DNA from: Alphaproteobacteria bacterium
GTDB taxonomy: Bacteria; Pseudomonadota; Alphaproteobacteria; RF32; CAG-239
NCBI GenBank assembly: GCA_017935485.1
Contig: JAGBHO010000026.1
Span: forward strand, 1-59,040
Direction of reading: 5' to 3'
Length of the DNA stretch: 59,040 nt
Each line of letters begins with the position of its first letter. Position 1 is the stretch's first letter. The notes beneath the pieces are model-generated. The model was not told the origin of the DNA, did no database searches, and saw only the letters and a program-made list of their open reading frames with translations. A program made the translations under genes and the position numbers. Positions 24,249 to 33,617 of the stretch are shown piece after piece.

Positions 24249-26237
24249 CTAAATGTCCAGATCATCCACGAATTTCGCGCGTTCGATAATAAACTGAAAA
24301 CGCAGCTCCGGATTTTTGCCCATCAGGCGCTCAACCTGCCGACGCGTTTCAAAGGCTTCTTCCTTGCCTTCTTCGGTACTGGTATTAGGCAGCATGACTT
24401 TCAGCAGCATCCGGTTTTTCTTGTCCATTGTCGTTTCTTTCAGCTGTTGGGCGCTCATTTCTCCCAAACCTTTGAAACGGCTGATGTCCGGTTTGGCATT
24501 GGCCTTAATCTCTTTTTTCAAAATCCGGTCTTTGTCTTCGTCGTCCAGAGCATAAAAGTTCTTGCCGCCGGCCGAAATCTTGTATAACGGCGGCGTGGCA
24601 ATATACAAATGTCCGTTTTCAATCAGCTTCGGCATTTGCTGATAAAAGAAAGTCATCAGCAGCGAAGCAATATGCGCGCCGTCCACATCGGCATCGGTCA
24701 TGATAATGATTTTTTCATAGCGCAGATTGTCTTCGTTATAATGCTCTTTGACGCCGCAGCCCAAAGCCTCGCACATGTCTTTGATTTCCTGATTTTGCAT
24801 AATCTTGTCCAAAGACGCGCTTGCCACGTTCAAAATCTTGCCGCGCAACGGCAGAATGGCCTGCGTAAACCGGTCGCGCCCCTGCTTGGCGGAACCGCCG
24901 GCGGAATCACCCTCGACAATAAAAATTTCCGTTCCTTCGGCCGCTGCCTGAGAACAATCGGCCAGCTTTCCCGGAAGGCGCAGCTTTTTGGTCGGCGTTT
25001 TGCGGACGGCCTGTTTTTCTTCTTTCTTCTTGCGGCGTTGTTCTGCGCGTTCAATCACATATTCAATCAGCGCCGAAGCGTTTTCCATGTCGGAAGTCAG
25101 CCAGTGGTCAAACGAGTCTTTAACGGCCTGTTCCACCAGACGCGTTGCCTTGGCCGAGGTCAGTTTGTCTTTAGTCTGGCCTTGAAACTGCGGGTCGCGG
25201 ATAAAAACCGACAACATAATGCAGGCGTCGCTCAAAAAGTCTTCGGCGGTAATGTTGGCGGCTTTTTTGATGTTTGCCATTTCGCCGTATTCTTTCAGTC
25301 CACGTACAAGAGCGGTTTTGAAGCCGACTTCGTGCGTACCGCCCTGCGGGGTTACGACGGTATTGCAGTAAGAGTAGCAAAAGCCGTTTTCGTCTTCCGG
25401 CCAGGTAATCGCCCATTCCACGCGCCCTTCGTCATTGGCAAGTTCGGAGTCGCCGGAAAAAGCGGTGCGGTTGATGGTCGTGCGGCTGCCCAGCTGATAA
25501 TTCAAGAAGTCGCTCACGCCGTTAGGATAATTCAATTCGGCTTCCGGCGGCGTTACGTCTCCTTCCGACAAAACTTCCGGTGCGCATTTCCAATTAATTT
25601 TAATGCCTTTGAACAAAAAGGCCTTGGAACGCGCCATGCGATAAACGCGGTTGGGCGACAGCTGCGAATTTGTCCCGAAAATCTCGGGATCGGGTTTGAA
25701 AGTGATTGATGTTCCGCGGCGGTTGGGCGCATTGCCGATAAGCTCAAGGGCGGTCTGCGGCTTGCCGCGGCTGTAAACCTGACGATACAATTTTTTATCA
25801 CGGGCAATTTCAATAACCATATTCTCGGACAACGCATTAACGACAGAAAGTCCTACACCGTGCAGACCGCCGGAAACCTTATAAGCGCCGCCGCCGAATT
25901 TGCCGCCGGAATGCAGCATGGTCATAATCACCTCAAGAGCGGACATGTTCGGATATTTCGGGTGCGGATCAACCGGAATGCCGCGGCCGTTGTCGGCAAT
26001 CGTAATTGAGTAGTCGGCATTGAGCGTAATGTCAATATGGTTGGCATAACCGGCAACAGCTTCGTCCATGGAGTTGTCAAGAATTTCTGCCACCAGATGG
26101 TGCAGCGCGGTGTCATCCGTGCCTCCGATATACATTCCCGGACGGTAGCGTACCGGTTCCAGCCCTTCCAGAACCTCAATTTCCTGCGCATTATATTCTT
26201 TTGCCACCGGAGCGGTGCTCTCAAACAAATCAGTCAT
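24249..26237 (-). CDS. parE: DNA topoisomerase IV subunit B
   Basis: 662 residues with GHKL ATPase motifs (EILDNSMDEA, DNGRGIPVDPHP, GGLHGVGLSVVNALS), a transducer domain, and the TOPRIM motifs EGDSAGGSAKQGRDR and DADVDGAHI. The length and the lack of the large GyrB insertion fit ParE. It acts with ParC (not in the window) to decatenate daughter chromosomes. The C-terminal end FQFIIERAKFVDDLDI is the usual one. Confidence 0.93.
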   Translation of the reverse strand: MTDLFESTAPVAKEYNAQEIEVLEGLEPVRYRPGMYIGGTDDTALHHLVAEILDNSMDEAVAGYANHIDITLNADYSITIADNGRGIPVDPHPKYPNMSALEVIMTMLHSGGKFGGGAYKVSGGLHGVGLSVVNALSENMVIEIARDKKLYRQVYSRGKPQTALELIGNAPNRRGTSITFKPDPEIFGTNSQLSPNRVYRMARSKAFLFKGIKINWKCAPEVLSEGDVTPPEAELNYPNGVSDFLNYQLGSRTTINRTAFSGDSELANDEGRVEWAITWPEDENGFCYSYCNTVVTPQGGTHEVGFKTALVRGLKEYGEMANIKKAANITAEDFLSDACIMLSVFIRDPQFQGQTKDKLTSAKATRLVEQAVKDSFDHWLTSDMENASALIEYVIERAEQRRKKKEEKQAVRKTPTKKLRLPGKLADCSQAAAEGTEIFIVEGDSAGGSAKQGRDRFTQAILPLRGKILNVASASLDKIMQNQEIKDMCEALGCGVKEHYNEDNLRYEKIIIMTDADVDGAHIASLLMTFFYQQMPKLIENGHLYIATPPLYKISAGGKNFYALDDEDKDRILKKEIKANAKPDISRFKGLGEMSAQQLKETTMDKKNRMLLKVMLPNTSTEEGKEEAFETRRQVERLMGKNPELRFQFIIERAKFVDDLDI

Positions 26238-26564
26238 TTTTTCCTCATAACCTTAACAATTGGCGTTAAAATACAACATCAAAGCCGAATTTACAAGCCC
26301 AAATTTCCGCTGCGTGAACAAGAATTTGCGCTTTGGGCGGATAAAAATTTCCTCTGGTGCAAAATTTGCAGATTTTACGTAAAAAATACTTGCAAAATAG
26401 TGAAATAGCGTATAAAAAGACAGCGAACGGGAGAATTGGCTCCCGCTCATTTCACACGCAGATATGGCGGAAAGCCCGCGCGGGTTCTTTCGCTCCGGTG
26501 CCGCTTTTTGGGGCGGTTTTAGAGTCTGCGGAGGTTTAACTGGAAAATTAAGGATAAATATAAT
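26238..26564. other. Divergent regulatory region between parE and rpsB
   Basis: There is no gene here. TTGCAA (26390-26395) and TATAAA (26411-26416), spaced by 15 bases, may be the rpsB promoter. Transcribed sequence after that contains a hairpin CGGGAG-aattgg-CTCCCG (26428-26445) and a second possible stem CCGC/GCGG around 26501-26518. AAGGA precedes the rpsB ATG. The parE promoter must lie in the left half, but no clear hexamers are seen. Confidence 0.5.
26428..26518 (+). promoter_or_regulatory. Candidate rpsB mRNA leader structure
   Basis: Two GC-rich hairpins (26428-26445 and about 26500-26518) lie in the rpsB leader. Ribosomal protein S2 represses rpsB-tsf through its mRNA leader in several bacteria, so an S2-binding leader is plausible here, but I cannot match a specific consensus. 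Confidence 0.35.
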
Positions 26565-27383
26565 ATGACAATTCCTACGTTTACATTACGTCAAATGGTT
26601 GAGGCCGGCGTTCACTTCGGACACCATGCCCGCCGCTGGAACCCGAAAATGGCTCCGTACATTTATGGCAAAAAAGATAATATCCACATTATCGATCTGC
26701 AAAAAACTTACCCGATGCTGTATACGGCTTTGGCTGCGGCCAGAGACATTGCCGCAAACGGCGGTAAAGTTTTGTTTGTCGGAACCAAAAGACAGGCTCA
26801 GGACATTATTAAAGAAAACGCTGAAAGATGCGGACAGTATTATGTTAACCATCGTTGGCTCGGCGGTATGCTGACCAACTGGAAAACCGTTTACAAATCA
26901 ATTTCCCGCCTTGCCAAACTCAAAGACATGGCCGAGAAAAATGCTTATGACGGTTATACCAAAAAAGAAATGCTCAACCTGAAAAAAGAACAGGAAAAAC
27001 TCGAGCTCGAACTCGGCGGTATCATGAACATGGGCGGACAGCCTGACCTGTTGTTCGTTGTTGACACGCCGAAAGAAACTCTGGCTATTAAAGAAGCCAA
27101 AAAACTCGGCATTCCGGTTATCGGTATCTGCGATACCAACGCTGACCCCTATGCCGTTGACTTCCCGGTTCCGGGCAATGATGACGCTATCCGTGCCATT
27201 CAGTTCTACTGCGATTTGGTTTCCGGTGCCGTTCTTGACGGTATGCAGGCCGAAATTGCCGCCCAGGGCGTTAAGGTGGAAGAAATGGTCGAAGGCGTAG
27301 AAGCTGCTGCCAAACCGGCCAGAAAAAGAACTTCCAAAAAAGCTGCCGCTGAAGCCGAAGCTTCAGCCGAAAGCGCCGAGTAG
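26565..27383 (+). CDS. rpsB: 30S ribosomal protein S2
   Basis: 272 residues. It opens with the characteristic [26 protein letters not shown]. Other typical blocks are [40 protein letters not shown] and [14 protein letters not shown]. The C-terminal 30 or so residues are an Ala/Lys/Glu-rich extension beyond the conserved core. It binds the head-platform junction of the 30S subunit. AAGGA precedes the start, and tsf follows in the standard order. Confidence 0.98.
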   Translation: MTIPTFTLRQMVEAGVHFGHHARRWNPKMAPYIYGKKDNIHIIDLQKTYPMLYTALAAARDIAANGGKVLFVGTKRQAQDIIKENAERCGQYYVNHRWLGGMLTNWKTVYKSISRLAKLKDMAEKNAYDGYTKKEMLNLKKEQEKLELELGGIMNMGGQPDLLFVVDTPKETLAIKEAKKLGIPVIGICDTNADPYAVDFPVPGNDDAIRAIQFYCDLVSGAVLDGMQAEIAAQGVKVEEMVEGVEAAAKPARKRTSKKAAAEAEASAESAE

Positions 27384-27415
27384 TTCTTTTTATTAAGAGC
27401 TTGGCAAAAATTTGC

Positions 27416-27456
27416 GGCGGTATCTTATCTTTTTGCATAAATCATAAGATATCGCC
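27416..27456 (+). promoter_or_regulatory. Intercistronic hairpin between rpsB and tsf
   Basis: GGCGGTATCTTAT (27416-27428) pairs with ATAAGATATCGCC (27444-27456) with one G-U pair and a 15-base loop. The following sequence is only loosely T-rich, so it may act as an mRNA stability or attenuation element rather than a full terminator. Confidence 0.45.
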
Positions 27457-27488
27457 CTTATTTAAATTTTTATCAAAGGACATAAAGA

Positions 27489-28415
27489 ATGACAAATATT
27501 ACTGCCGCTATGGTTAAAGAACTCAGAGAAACGACCGGTGCCGGAATGCTGGATTGCAAAAAAGCCCTGACCGAAACCAACGGGGACATGGAACAGGCTG
27601 TTGACTGGCTCAGAAAAAAAGGTCTGGCCTCTGCTGCCAAAAAGGCCAGCCGTATTGCAGCCGAAGGTCTGGTTGCCGTTGCTGTTGACGGAAATGCCGG
27701 TGCTGTTGTGGAGGTTAACTCCGAAACCGACTTTGTTGCCAAAAACGACATTTTCCAAGACTATGTTAAAGATGCTGCCACCGTTGCTTTGCTTCGCAAT
27801 GGCGAAGTCTGCGACATGAAGACTTTCCAATGCCCGAAAGTCAACAAATCTTTTGAAGAACGCTTAACGGACATGATTGCCAAAATCGGCGAGAACATGA
27901 ATCTGCGCCGCGCCAAAAGAATTGAAGTCGCTAACGGTGTTATCGCTTCTTATGTTCACAATGCCGTTCAGCCGAACCTCGGCAAAATCGGTGTCTTGGT
28001 TGCCTTGGAATCTGCCGGCGATAAAGCAAAATTAGCCGAACTCGGCAAACATATTGCAATGCATATTGCCGCTTCCAATCCGTTGTTCTTGGATGTTGCC
28101 TCTGTTGATCCGGCAGCCGTTGAACGCGAAAAAGCCATCTTTTCCGAACAGGCTAAAGCTTCCGGCAAACCGGAAAACATCATTGAAAAAATGGTTGAAG
28201 GCCGCGTTCGCAAATACTATGACGAAGTTGTTTTGGAAGAACAGGCTTACATTATGGATCCGGATAAAAAGGTTAAGCAGGTTATTGCCGATGCCGCCAA
28301 AGAAATGGGTGCGGACATTAAGCTGAAAGAATATGTCTGCTTCCGTCTGGGTGAAGGCCTGCAGAAAAAAGAAGAAGATTTTGCAGCCGAAGTTGCTGCT
28401 CAGCTGGCAAAATAA
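27489..28415 (+). CDS. tsf: Elongation factor Ts
   Basis: 308 residues. The N-terminal UBA-like part reads VKELRETTGAGMLDCKKALTETNGD, followed by the NSETDFVAKN signature that contacts EF-Tu. The core continues with HNAVQPNLGKIGVLV and the typical end of the dimerisation region. It restores GTP-bound EF-Tu by catalysing nucleotide exchange. AAAGGA precedes the start, and rpsB lies 105 bases upstream. Confidence 0.98.
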   Translation: MTNITAAMVKELRETTGAGMLDCKKALTETNGDMEQAVDWLRKKGLASAAKKASRIAAEGLVAVAVDGNAGAVVEVNSETDFVAKNDIFQDYVKDAATVALLRNGEVCDMKTFQCPKVNKSFEERLTDMIAKIGENMNLRRAKRIEVANGVIASYVHNAVQPNLGKIGVLVALESAGDKAKLAELGKHIAMHIAASNPLFLDVASVDPAAVEREKAIFSEQAKASGKPENIIEKMVEGRVRKYYDEVVLEEQAYIMDPDKKVKQVIADAAKEMGADIKLKEYVCFRLGEGLQKKEEDFAAEVAAQLAK

Positions 28416-28437
28416 TTTTTCTAATAGTGCAAAAAGC

Positions 28438-28469
28438 AACCCCGCGCCGGTTCAGTCAGACGCGGGGTT
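28438..28469. terminator. Terminator between convergent tsf and the DUF2207 gene
   Basis: AACCCCGCG/CGCGGGGTT forms a 9-bp stem with a 14-base loop. On the minus strand a CTTTTTG run follows. On the plus strand the T tract is poor, so it serves the minus-strand gene best. Confidence 0.7.
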
Positions 28470-28497
28470 CGTTGTACCTGTTGTCAGGCAGCAGCGT

Positions 28498-30573
28498 TTA
28501 TGACATCTCGTCAATAATGTTTTTGACAATGTCCAGCTTGTAATAATCCTTAATGTTTGAATTGTCCTTGGGATACAGCTTGTCAACTTCCAAAGCCAGA
28601 ATATTGGCCTGCTGGTTGATAAAATCTTTTCCGAGCATAATGTTCTCGCGGTTTTGCGTCAGGTAGTCCGCATAGCCGCGGGCATCGGTAATATGCCCTT
28701 GCATCAGGCCGCTTCTTTGCGTATATTTGCGGCTGAAGACAAGAATAACCGCCATGGTCGCACAGAGCAAAAGCGCTGACCACATGCTGACTTTGGCGCA
28801 AAAAATAACAAAACTCAGTATCATAAATAAGAGGGCAAAAGCTTTGCAGAGAATGTTGATGAATTTGTTTTTCCAGCGGATACTGAAGAAAACCAGATAA
28901 AAGCCGAAAGCGACCGTCGTTGACAATAAGGAGGCAAAAACCTGCATCGTATCGGGAGAAAGCATGGCAATAAACCATTCCGTCATCAGCAGCATGCCGA
29001 TACTGAACAACAGATAGCCGGAATTGAGCCTGAGGGCAAAAAAGTTGAATTTGCTCTTCAAATCCTGCCCGATGTGGCGATACGCCCTTTTGAGCTTGAG
29101 CATATTGCCTTTGGTCTGCAAAACGGCGTCTTTTTTGCCGAAAAGTTCTTTAACGGCATTTTGCTCGTTTTTATTCAAAACTTTCAGATTGTCGGTTTTT
29201 TTGACCAGCAGAATATTGCCGTCCGACAGCTGAATGTCAATAATGTTTTTCTTAAACAAATCCAGCAGAAAAGCTCCGAAACTGACTTTGTCGTAAGTCC
29301 CTTTGGCCAGATAACGCAGCATCATCGGCGTTTTTTTGAGAGAAAAAGAAACTTTTTTCGGATTCTTCTGAATATATTTCCACGATGCCGTATAAGCGCC
29401 AAGCACAATCAGCAGGCCGATAAGAGCAAAAATGGTGTCTCCGTAATCGGCAATTGCCCAGGCAATCCGGTTGGATAACGTCGGCGCTGCAATCACGCCT
29501 TTGGGAATTTCCACGCCGATATGCATGCTTTCGGCCAAAAACAGTGGTTCTTGCGCCACAAACCCGACCGAATTCGGCGCATCGCGCGTAATTGTGCCAT
29601 TGTCAATCCGCAGCCGTCCCGGATACCCGATAGCCAAGCTTTGGGCAATCGGACTGGTGCCGCGCGGCAGGACAATCGTTGCACCGGCACGGGCAACCAC
29701 CAGATTCCAGGCGCCGCCCGTCACGTTCCAGTAAAGCTCGTCAAAATCCGGATAACTCCAAATCTGGCGGTCGATAACATAAGTAAAGACATAGCGGTAA
29801 ACGCCGTTTTCCAATACAAAATTCTTTTTGGGCATCAACAGGGTCGAGCCGCCGCGCCGGTCAATTTTATATTCTACCGGCATATCGTTGATTGTGACGC
29901 CGATAAGGCTGGCGTCCGTATTGCGTACTTTTCCGTCGCGGGAGAACGCACGGTCGGGAATGGGCAGAACCAGCGGCGTTTTGAGCTTGATGCCGTTGGC
30001 AATAACAATCACCGTTTCTTCAACCTTAATCAACCCGTCCGGCAAAACCTCTATCTGGGAAAACAAATAAGGAATATGCTCAAAAGCCGGCACTCTCACC
30101 CGTTCGTTCAGCGGTGGCAGCAAAATGTCTATGGCGTCAACCGGAGCGGCCGGAGCGCTTTGCTTGATTTCTGACGGAAAAGGCGCCGGAGCGGCAGCCG
30201 AAGACCGGTCTTCGTTTTCAATCCGTTTGATGGCGTCCTCATAAATTTTCTGAAAAGTGGATTTCTGTGCTTCCATATCCTCCGGCAGCGGATCCTCGTC
30301 AACGCTGGTTGCCGTACTTCCGTTAGAGGCGCTGGCCGGATCATATTTGGTTACAATTGCGCCTTTAAGGCGGTTTTTCATATAATTAAACATTTCTTTG
30401 GGCGAAGAAAAGCTGACTTCCTGCGTGTCCGTGCGCCCCTCGGGCAAGACGCTGCTCTGGCGTACGCGGTTGGCTTCTTCCAGCGACATAACCTCCTGTG
30501 TGCCGGCATAAGAGTTATGCACCGTCATCAGGGCAGTTGCAATGAAATATATTGCAAAAAAATGTTTTCTCAT
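28498..30573 (-). CDS. DUF2207-family membrane protein
   Basis: 691 residues from the ATG at 30573, which opens a clear signal peptide (FFAIYFIATALMTVHNSYAG). Residues about 150-370 form the extracytoplasmic DUF2207 region (beta-rich, with RYVFTYVIDRQIWSYPDFDELYWNV). One membrane helix lies near 385-405, and later helices at about 540-620 flank soluble cytoplasmic parts. An acidic proline/alanine-rich stretch lies between the signal and the domain. The family function is unknown, though it recurs in envelope proteins of many bacteria. It is divergent from the GlmU-like gene. Confidence 0.85.
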   Translation of the reverse strand: MRKHFFAIYFIATALMTVHNSYAGTQEVMSLEEANRVRQSSVLPEGRTDTQEVSFSSPKEMFNYMKNRLKGAIVTKYDPASASNGSTATSVDEDPLPEDMEAQKSTFQKIYEDAIKRIENEDRSSAAAPAPFPSEIKQSAPAAPVDAIDILLPPLNERVRVPAFEHIPYLFSQIEVLPDGLIKVEETVIVIANGIKLKTPLVLPIPDRAFSRDGKVRNTDASLIGVTINDMPVEYKIDRRGGSTLLMPKKNFVLENGVYRYVFTYVIDRQIWSYPDFDELYWNVTGGAWNLVVARAGATIVLPRGTSPIAQSLAIGYPGRLRIDNGTITRDAPNSVGFVAQEPLFLAESMHIGVEIPKGVIAAPTLSNRIAWAIADYGDTIFALIGLLIVLGAYTASWKYIQKNPKKVSFSLKKTPMMLRYLAKGTYDKVSFGAFLLDLFKKNIIDIQLSDGNILLVKKTDNLKVLNKNEQNAVKELFGKKDAVLQTKGNMLKLKRAYRHIGQDLKSKFNFFALRLNSGYLLFSIGMLLMTEWFIAMLSPDTMQVFASLLSTTVAFGFYLVFFSIRWKNKFINILCKAFALLFMILSFVIFCAKVSMWSALLLCATMAVILVFSRKYTQRSGLMQGHITDARGYADYLTQNRENIMLGKDFINQQANILALEVDKLYPKDNSNIKDYYKLDIVKNIIDEMS

Positions 30574-30670
30574 AAAATAATGCCTTATGTTAACCAAATA
30601 GATATAGATGCTATTGTATTGTATGAATTATTAAAATTATCATAATTTTTGAACTGGAGATTGAAAGATA

Positions 30671-31408
30671 ATGAACAACAGCAAAAAAATCGCCGCCATT
30701 ATTCTGGGCGCCGGCAAAGGAACGCGCATGAAGTCGGACCTGCCGAAAGTCATGATGCCGCTGAACGGCAAACCGATGATTCGCCATATTATCGAAACGC
30801 TGGAGAGTCTGGGTGCCGACAAAATCATTACCGTGATTGCGCCGGACGGCCAAATGGTTGCCAAAGAGGTGGCGCCCTATGAAACCGCGGTGCAGGAAAA
30901 GCAGCTCGGCACCGGCCATGCCGTCTTGTCAGCCCGCAAAAACCTCTGCGGTTTTGAAGGCGACGTTCTGGTTATTTTCGGCGACAGCCCGATTATCACG
31001 CGGGAAACCTTTTTGAAGGCCGTTCAAAAACGCCGCGAAGGCTATGCCGTTGTGGTCTTGGGCTTTCGTCCGCAGGATCCGGCGCGTTACGGCCGCCTGA
31101 TTATGCACGGCGACGAGCTGAAAGAGATTGTCGAGTATAAGGACGCCACGGAAGAGCAGCGTCAGATTAACCTGTGCAATTCCGGCTGTATGTGCTTTGA
31201 CAGCTCTGAAATGTTTGAACTTTTGGGCGCGGTCAGTAATGAAAACGCGGCCGGCGAATACTATTTAACAGATGTTGTCGGCATTGCCAACCGCCACGGC
31301 ATGAAATGCGGCATGGTCGAATGCAGCGCCGAAGAAGTCGCCGGAGCCAACACGCGGGAGGAACTGGCGCTGTTGGAACAATATTTGAATGCCCGAAAAG
31401 GAAGATAA
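30671..31408 (+). CDS. GlmU-like N-acetylglucosamine-1-phosphate uridylyltransferase domain (stand-alone)
   Basis: 245 residues with the nucleotidyltransferase motif ILGAGKGTRMKSDLPKVM near the start, then EKQLGTGHAV, IFGDSPIITRET, YGRLI and NSGCMCFDSS, which match the N-terminal half of GlmU. GlmU normally adds a left-handed beta-helix acetyltransferase of about 220 residues. None is present, and the stop (TAATG) overlaps the next gene, so this is not a truncation at the window edge. It probably makes UDP-GlcNAc or a related UDP-sugar. The acetyltransferase may be elsewhere, or another enzyme is the main GlmU. Confidence 0.85.
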   Translation: MNNSKKIAAIILGAGKGTRMKSDLPKVMMPLNGKPMIRHIIETLESLGADKIITVIAPDGQMVAKEVAPYETAVQEKQLGTGHAVLSARKNLCGFEGDVLVIFGDSPIITRETFLKAVQKRREGYAVVVLGFRPQDPARYGRLIMHGDELKEIVEYKDATEEQRQINLCNSGCMCFDSSEMFELLGAVSNENAAGEYYLTDVVGIANRHGMKCGMVECSAEEVAGANTREELALLEQYLNARKGR

Positions 31409-31827
31409 TGCATTTTATAAAACAATACTGGTTTGGAATCTTCATCGGCCTGATAATCTTCTGGTTTCTGGTCTTTTTCATGATTGTCGCCTTTGCGCCG
31501 CACCACGATAATCAGCACCGCGGTTTTAGCCGGTGTACGGAAGAAATGGCTGATGAAATTCAGGCCTGCACGCAAAACCGCTTTTTCTGCACGCTCGGAG
31601 CCGTCCTGTCCGGCGCCGGCTGTGACGTAAACGTGATTGCCGACGGCTTTGGCCAATGGCTGCGGGGACAACAGCCCCGTCCGTGGAGCAATTATTACTT
31701 TACGCCGGATTTGTCGGAACCTGAAGACGAGGCAGACTATCTGGACGGACAGAAAGAATACTATGAGGCGCACCCCGATATGCGGGAAACCATGCGCCGG
31801 CTGAAAGAAATGAAAGGGGAAATTTGA
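31408..31827 (+). CDS. Small single-pass membrane protein with a cysteine-containing exterior
   Basis: 139 residues, with the start ATG overlapping the previous stop. One membrane helix at residues 8-30 is followed by a soluble region with four cysteines (CTEEMADEIQACTQNRFFCTL...GAGC), which could form two disulphides in the periplasm, and an acidic end. No family is recognised. It overlaps both neighbours by single bases (TAATG, TGATG) and must be translated with them. Confidence 0.65.
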   Translation: MHFIKQYWFGIFIGLIIFWFLVFFMIVAFAPHHDNQHRGFSRCTEEMADEIQACTQNRFFCTLGAVLSGAGCDVNVIADGFGQWLRGQQPRPWSNYYFTPDLSEPEDEADYLDGQKEYYEAHPDMRETMRRLKEMKGEI

Positions 31828-33617
31828 TGGTTGGGAAAAAAGAAAAACTCCCTGGCTGGGATCTGAGCGATTTGTATAAAGGCATGGATGATCCTGCCAT
31901 TGAACGCGATTTGGAAAAGTTAAAAAAAGACAATCAGGCTTTTGCTAAAAAATACAAGGGCAAAATTGCCGGATTAAGCGCTGCCGACTTTGCCAAAATG
32001 CTGCAAACTTATGAACAAATGGCAGTCAAAGCGGAAAATCTGGCCAGTTACGCCGGTCTGAATATGAATACGCAAATGAAAAACGCCAAAGCCGTTGCTT
32101 TTTATCAGACCATCAGCGAAAAACTCACCGACTACGGCAAACCGGTCGTCTTCTTCACGCTGGAAATCAACAAACTTTCCGATGCTCAGGTCAAAGAGCT
32201 GCTGAAAGACAAAGCCGTTGCATTTTACAAACCGTGGCTGGAACGCATCCGCCGCTTTAAGAAATACGAGCTTTCGGAAGATTTGGAAGAATTGCTGCTG
32301 GAAAAGTCGCTCACTTCGGGCGGCGCGTGGGTGCGGTTGTATGAAGAAAGCTCTTCGCGGCTGGTTTATACCGTTGACGGCAAAAATTATAACGATGCCG
32401 AAATCGGCAAACTGCTACTGGACAAAGACCCCGCCGTCAGAGAAAAGGCCGGAAAAGAAATCAATCGCGTCAGCAAGGAAAATTCGGCGTTATATTCCTT
32501 TATTTATAACATGGTCATCAAAGACAAGGCGACGGAAGATGCCCGCCGCGGCTTTAAGACCCCGATAGCCGAACGCAATCTGGCTGAGAATGTGGAAGAT
32601 GCGGCGGTCGAGGCGCTGGCTGAATCCGTGCGCAATAAATATGCCGAAATTTCTCATCGTTTTTACAAACTCAAGGCCAAATGGCTCGGCGTTAAAAAGA
32701 TTCAGTACTGGGACAGAAACGCCCCGCTGCCTTTCTGCCATGACACGCATTACAGCTGGAAAGAGGCTGTTGATACCGTGCTGAACGCTTATCATGAATT
32801 TTCGCCCAAGCTCCATGCGCAGGCGGTGGACTTCTTTAAGAACGACTGGATTGACGTTCCGCCGCGCGACGGCAAAAGAAGCGGCGCTTTTGCCCATTCC
32901 TGCTCCAATGAAATGCACCCGTACCTGTTTTTGAACTTTGTCGGCAAGCAGAATGACGTTCTGACACTGGCGCACGAACTCGGACACGGCTGCCATATGC
33001 GCCTGAGCAAGGCTCAGGGGGCTTTGAACGACGATATGCCGATGACCTTGGCAGAAGTCGCTTCCGTTTTCGGCGAGATGGTCACATTTCAGTCGCTGCT
33101 GCGCCGGACTGAGGATGACAAAGACAAGTTGTGCCTGATTGCCGGCAAGGTTAATGATATGATTAATACCGCGCTGCGCCAGATCAGCTTTCACTTTTTT
33201 GAAACCCGCGCCCATGATGAACGTAAAAACGGCGAGCTGTCGGACGAGCGTCTGTGCCAAATCTGGGTCGAAGAGATGAAAGCCTGCCTCGGGCCGTCTG
33301 TGGTGGTTGATGAAAACTCCGCTCATATCTGGTCGCAGGTCGGACATTTCTTCTTTTTGCCCTTCTATGTTTATGCTTATTCCTTTGCCGATTGTCTGGT
33401 AAATTCGCTGTATCAGGTCTATCAGGAAGGTTCGGTTAAGAATTTTGAAGACAAATACCTTGATATGCTGGCGCATACCGGCAGCAAAAAATATGACCAG
33501 CTGCTCAAACCTTTTGGTCTGGACGCCAGGAGTCCGGAATTCTGGAACAAGGGCTTGAGCCTGATTTCCAGCTATATCGACGAGCTGGAACGGCTGGATA
33601 AAAAATTAAAGCTGTAA
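31827..33617 (+). CDS. pepF: M3-family oligoendopeptidase F
   Basis: 596 residues. The zinc site is LAHELGHGCH (HEXXH), and the third ligand glutamate lies in EVASVFGEM about 25 residues later. N-terminal helices and the W-x-L-x-D-L-Y start (PGWDLSDLYKG) are typical of the M3B clan, as are FLNFVGKQNDVLTLAHE and the C-terminal YAYSFADCLV. It hydrolyses small peptides in the cytoplasm. The length is normal. The start overlaps the preceding stop (TGATG). No terminator with a strong T tract follows. Confidence 0.95.
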   Translation: MVGKKEKLPGWDLSDLYKGMDDPAIERDLEKLKKDNQAFAKKYKGKIAGLSAADFAKMLQTYEQMAVKAENLASYAGLNMNTQMKNAKAVAFYQTISEKLTDYGKPVVFFTLEINKLSDAQVKELLKDKAVAFYKPWLERIRRFKKYELSEDLEELLLEKSLTSGGAWVRLYEESSSRLVYTVDGKNYNDAEIGKLLLDKDPAVREKAGKEINRVSKENSALYSFIYNMVIKDKATEDARRGFKTPIAERNLAENVEDAAVEALAESVRNKYAEISHRFYKLKAKWLGVKKIQYWDRNAPLPFCHDTHYSWKEAVDTVLNAYHEFSPKLHAQAVDFFKNDWIDVPPRDGKRSGAFAHSCSNEMHPYLFLNFVGKQNDVLTLAHELGHGCHMRLSKAQGALNDDMPMTLAEVASVFGEMVTFQSLLRRTEDDKDKLCLIAGKVNDMINTALRQISFHFFETRAHDERKNGELSDERLCQIWVEEMKACLGPSVVVDENSAHIWSQVGHFFFLPFYVYAYSFADCLVNSLYQVYQEGSVKNFEDKYLDMLAHTGSKKYDQLLKPFGLDARSPEFWNKGLSLISSYIDELERLDKKLKL

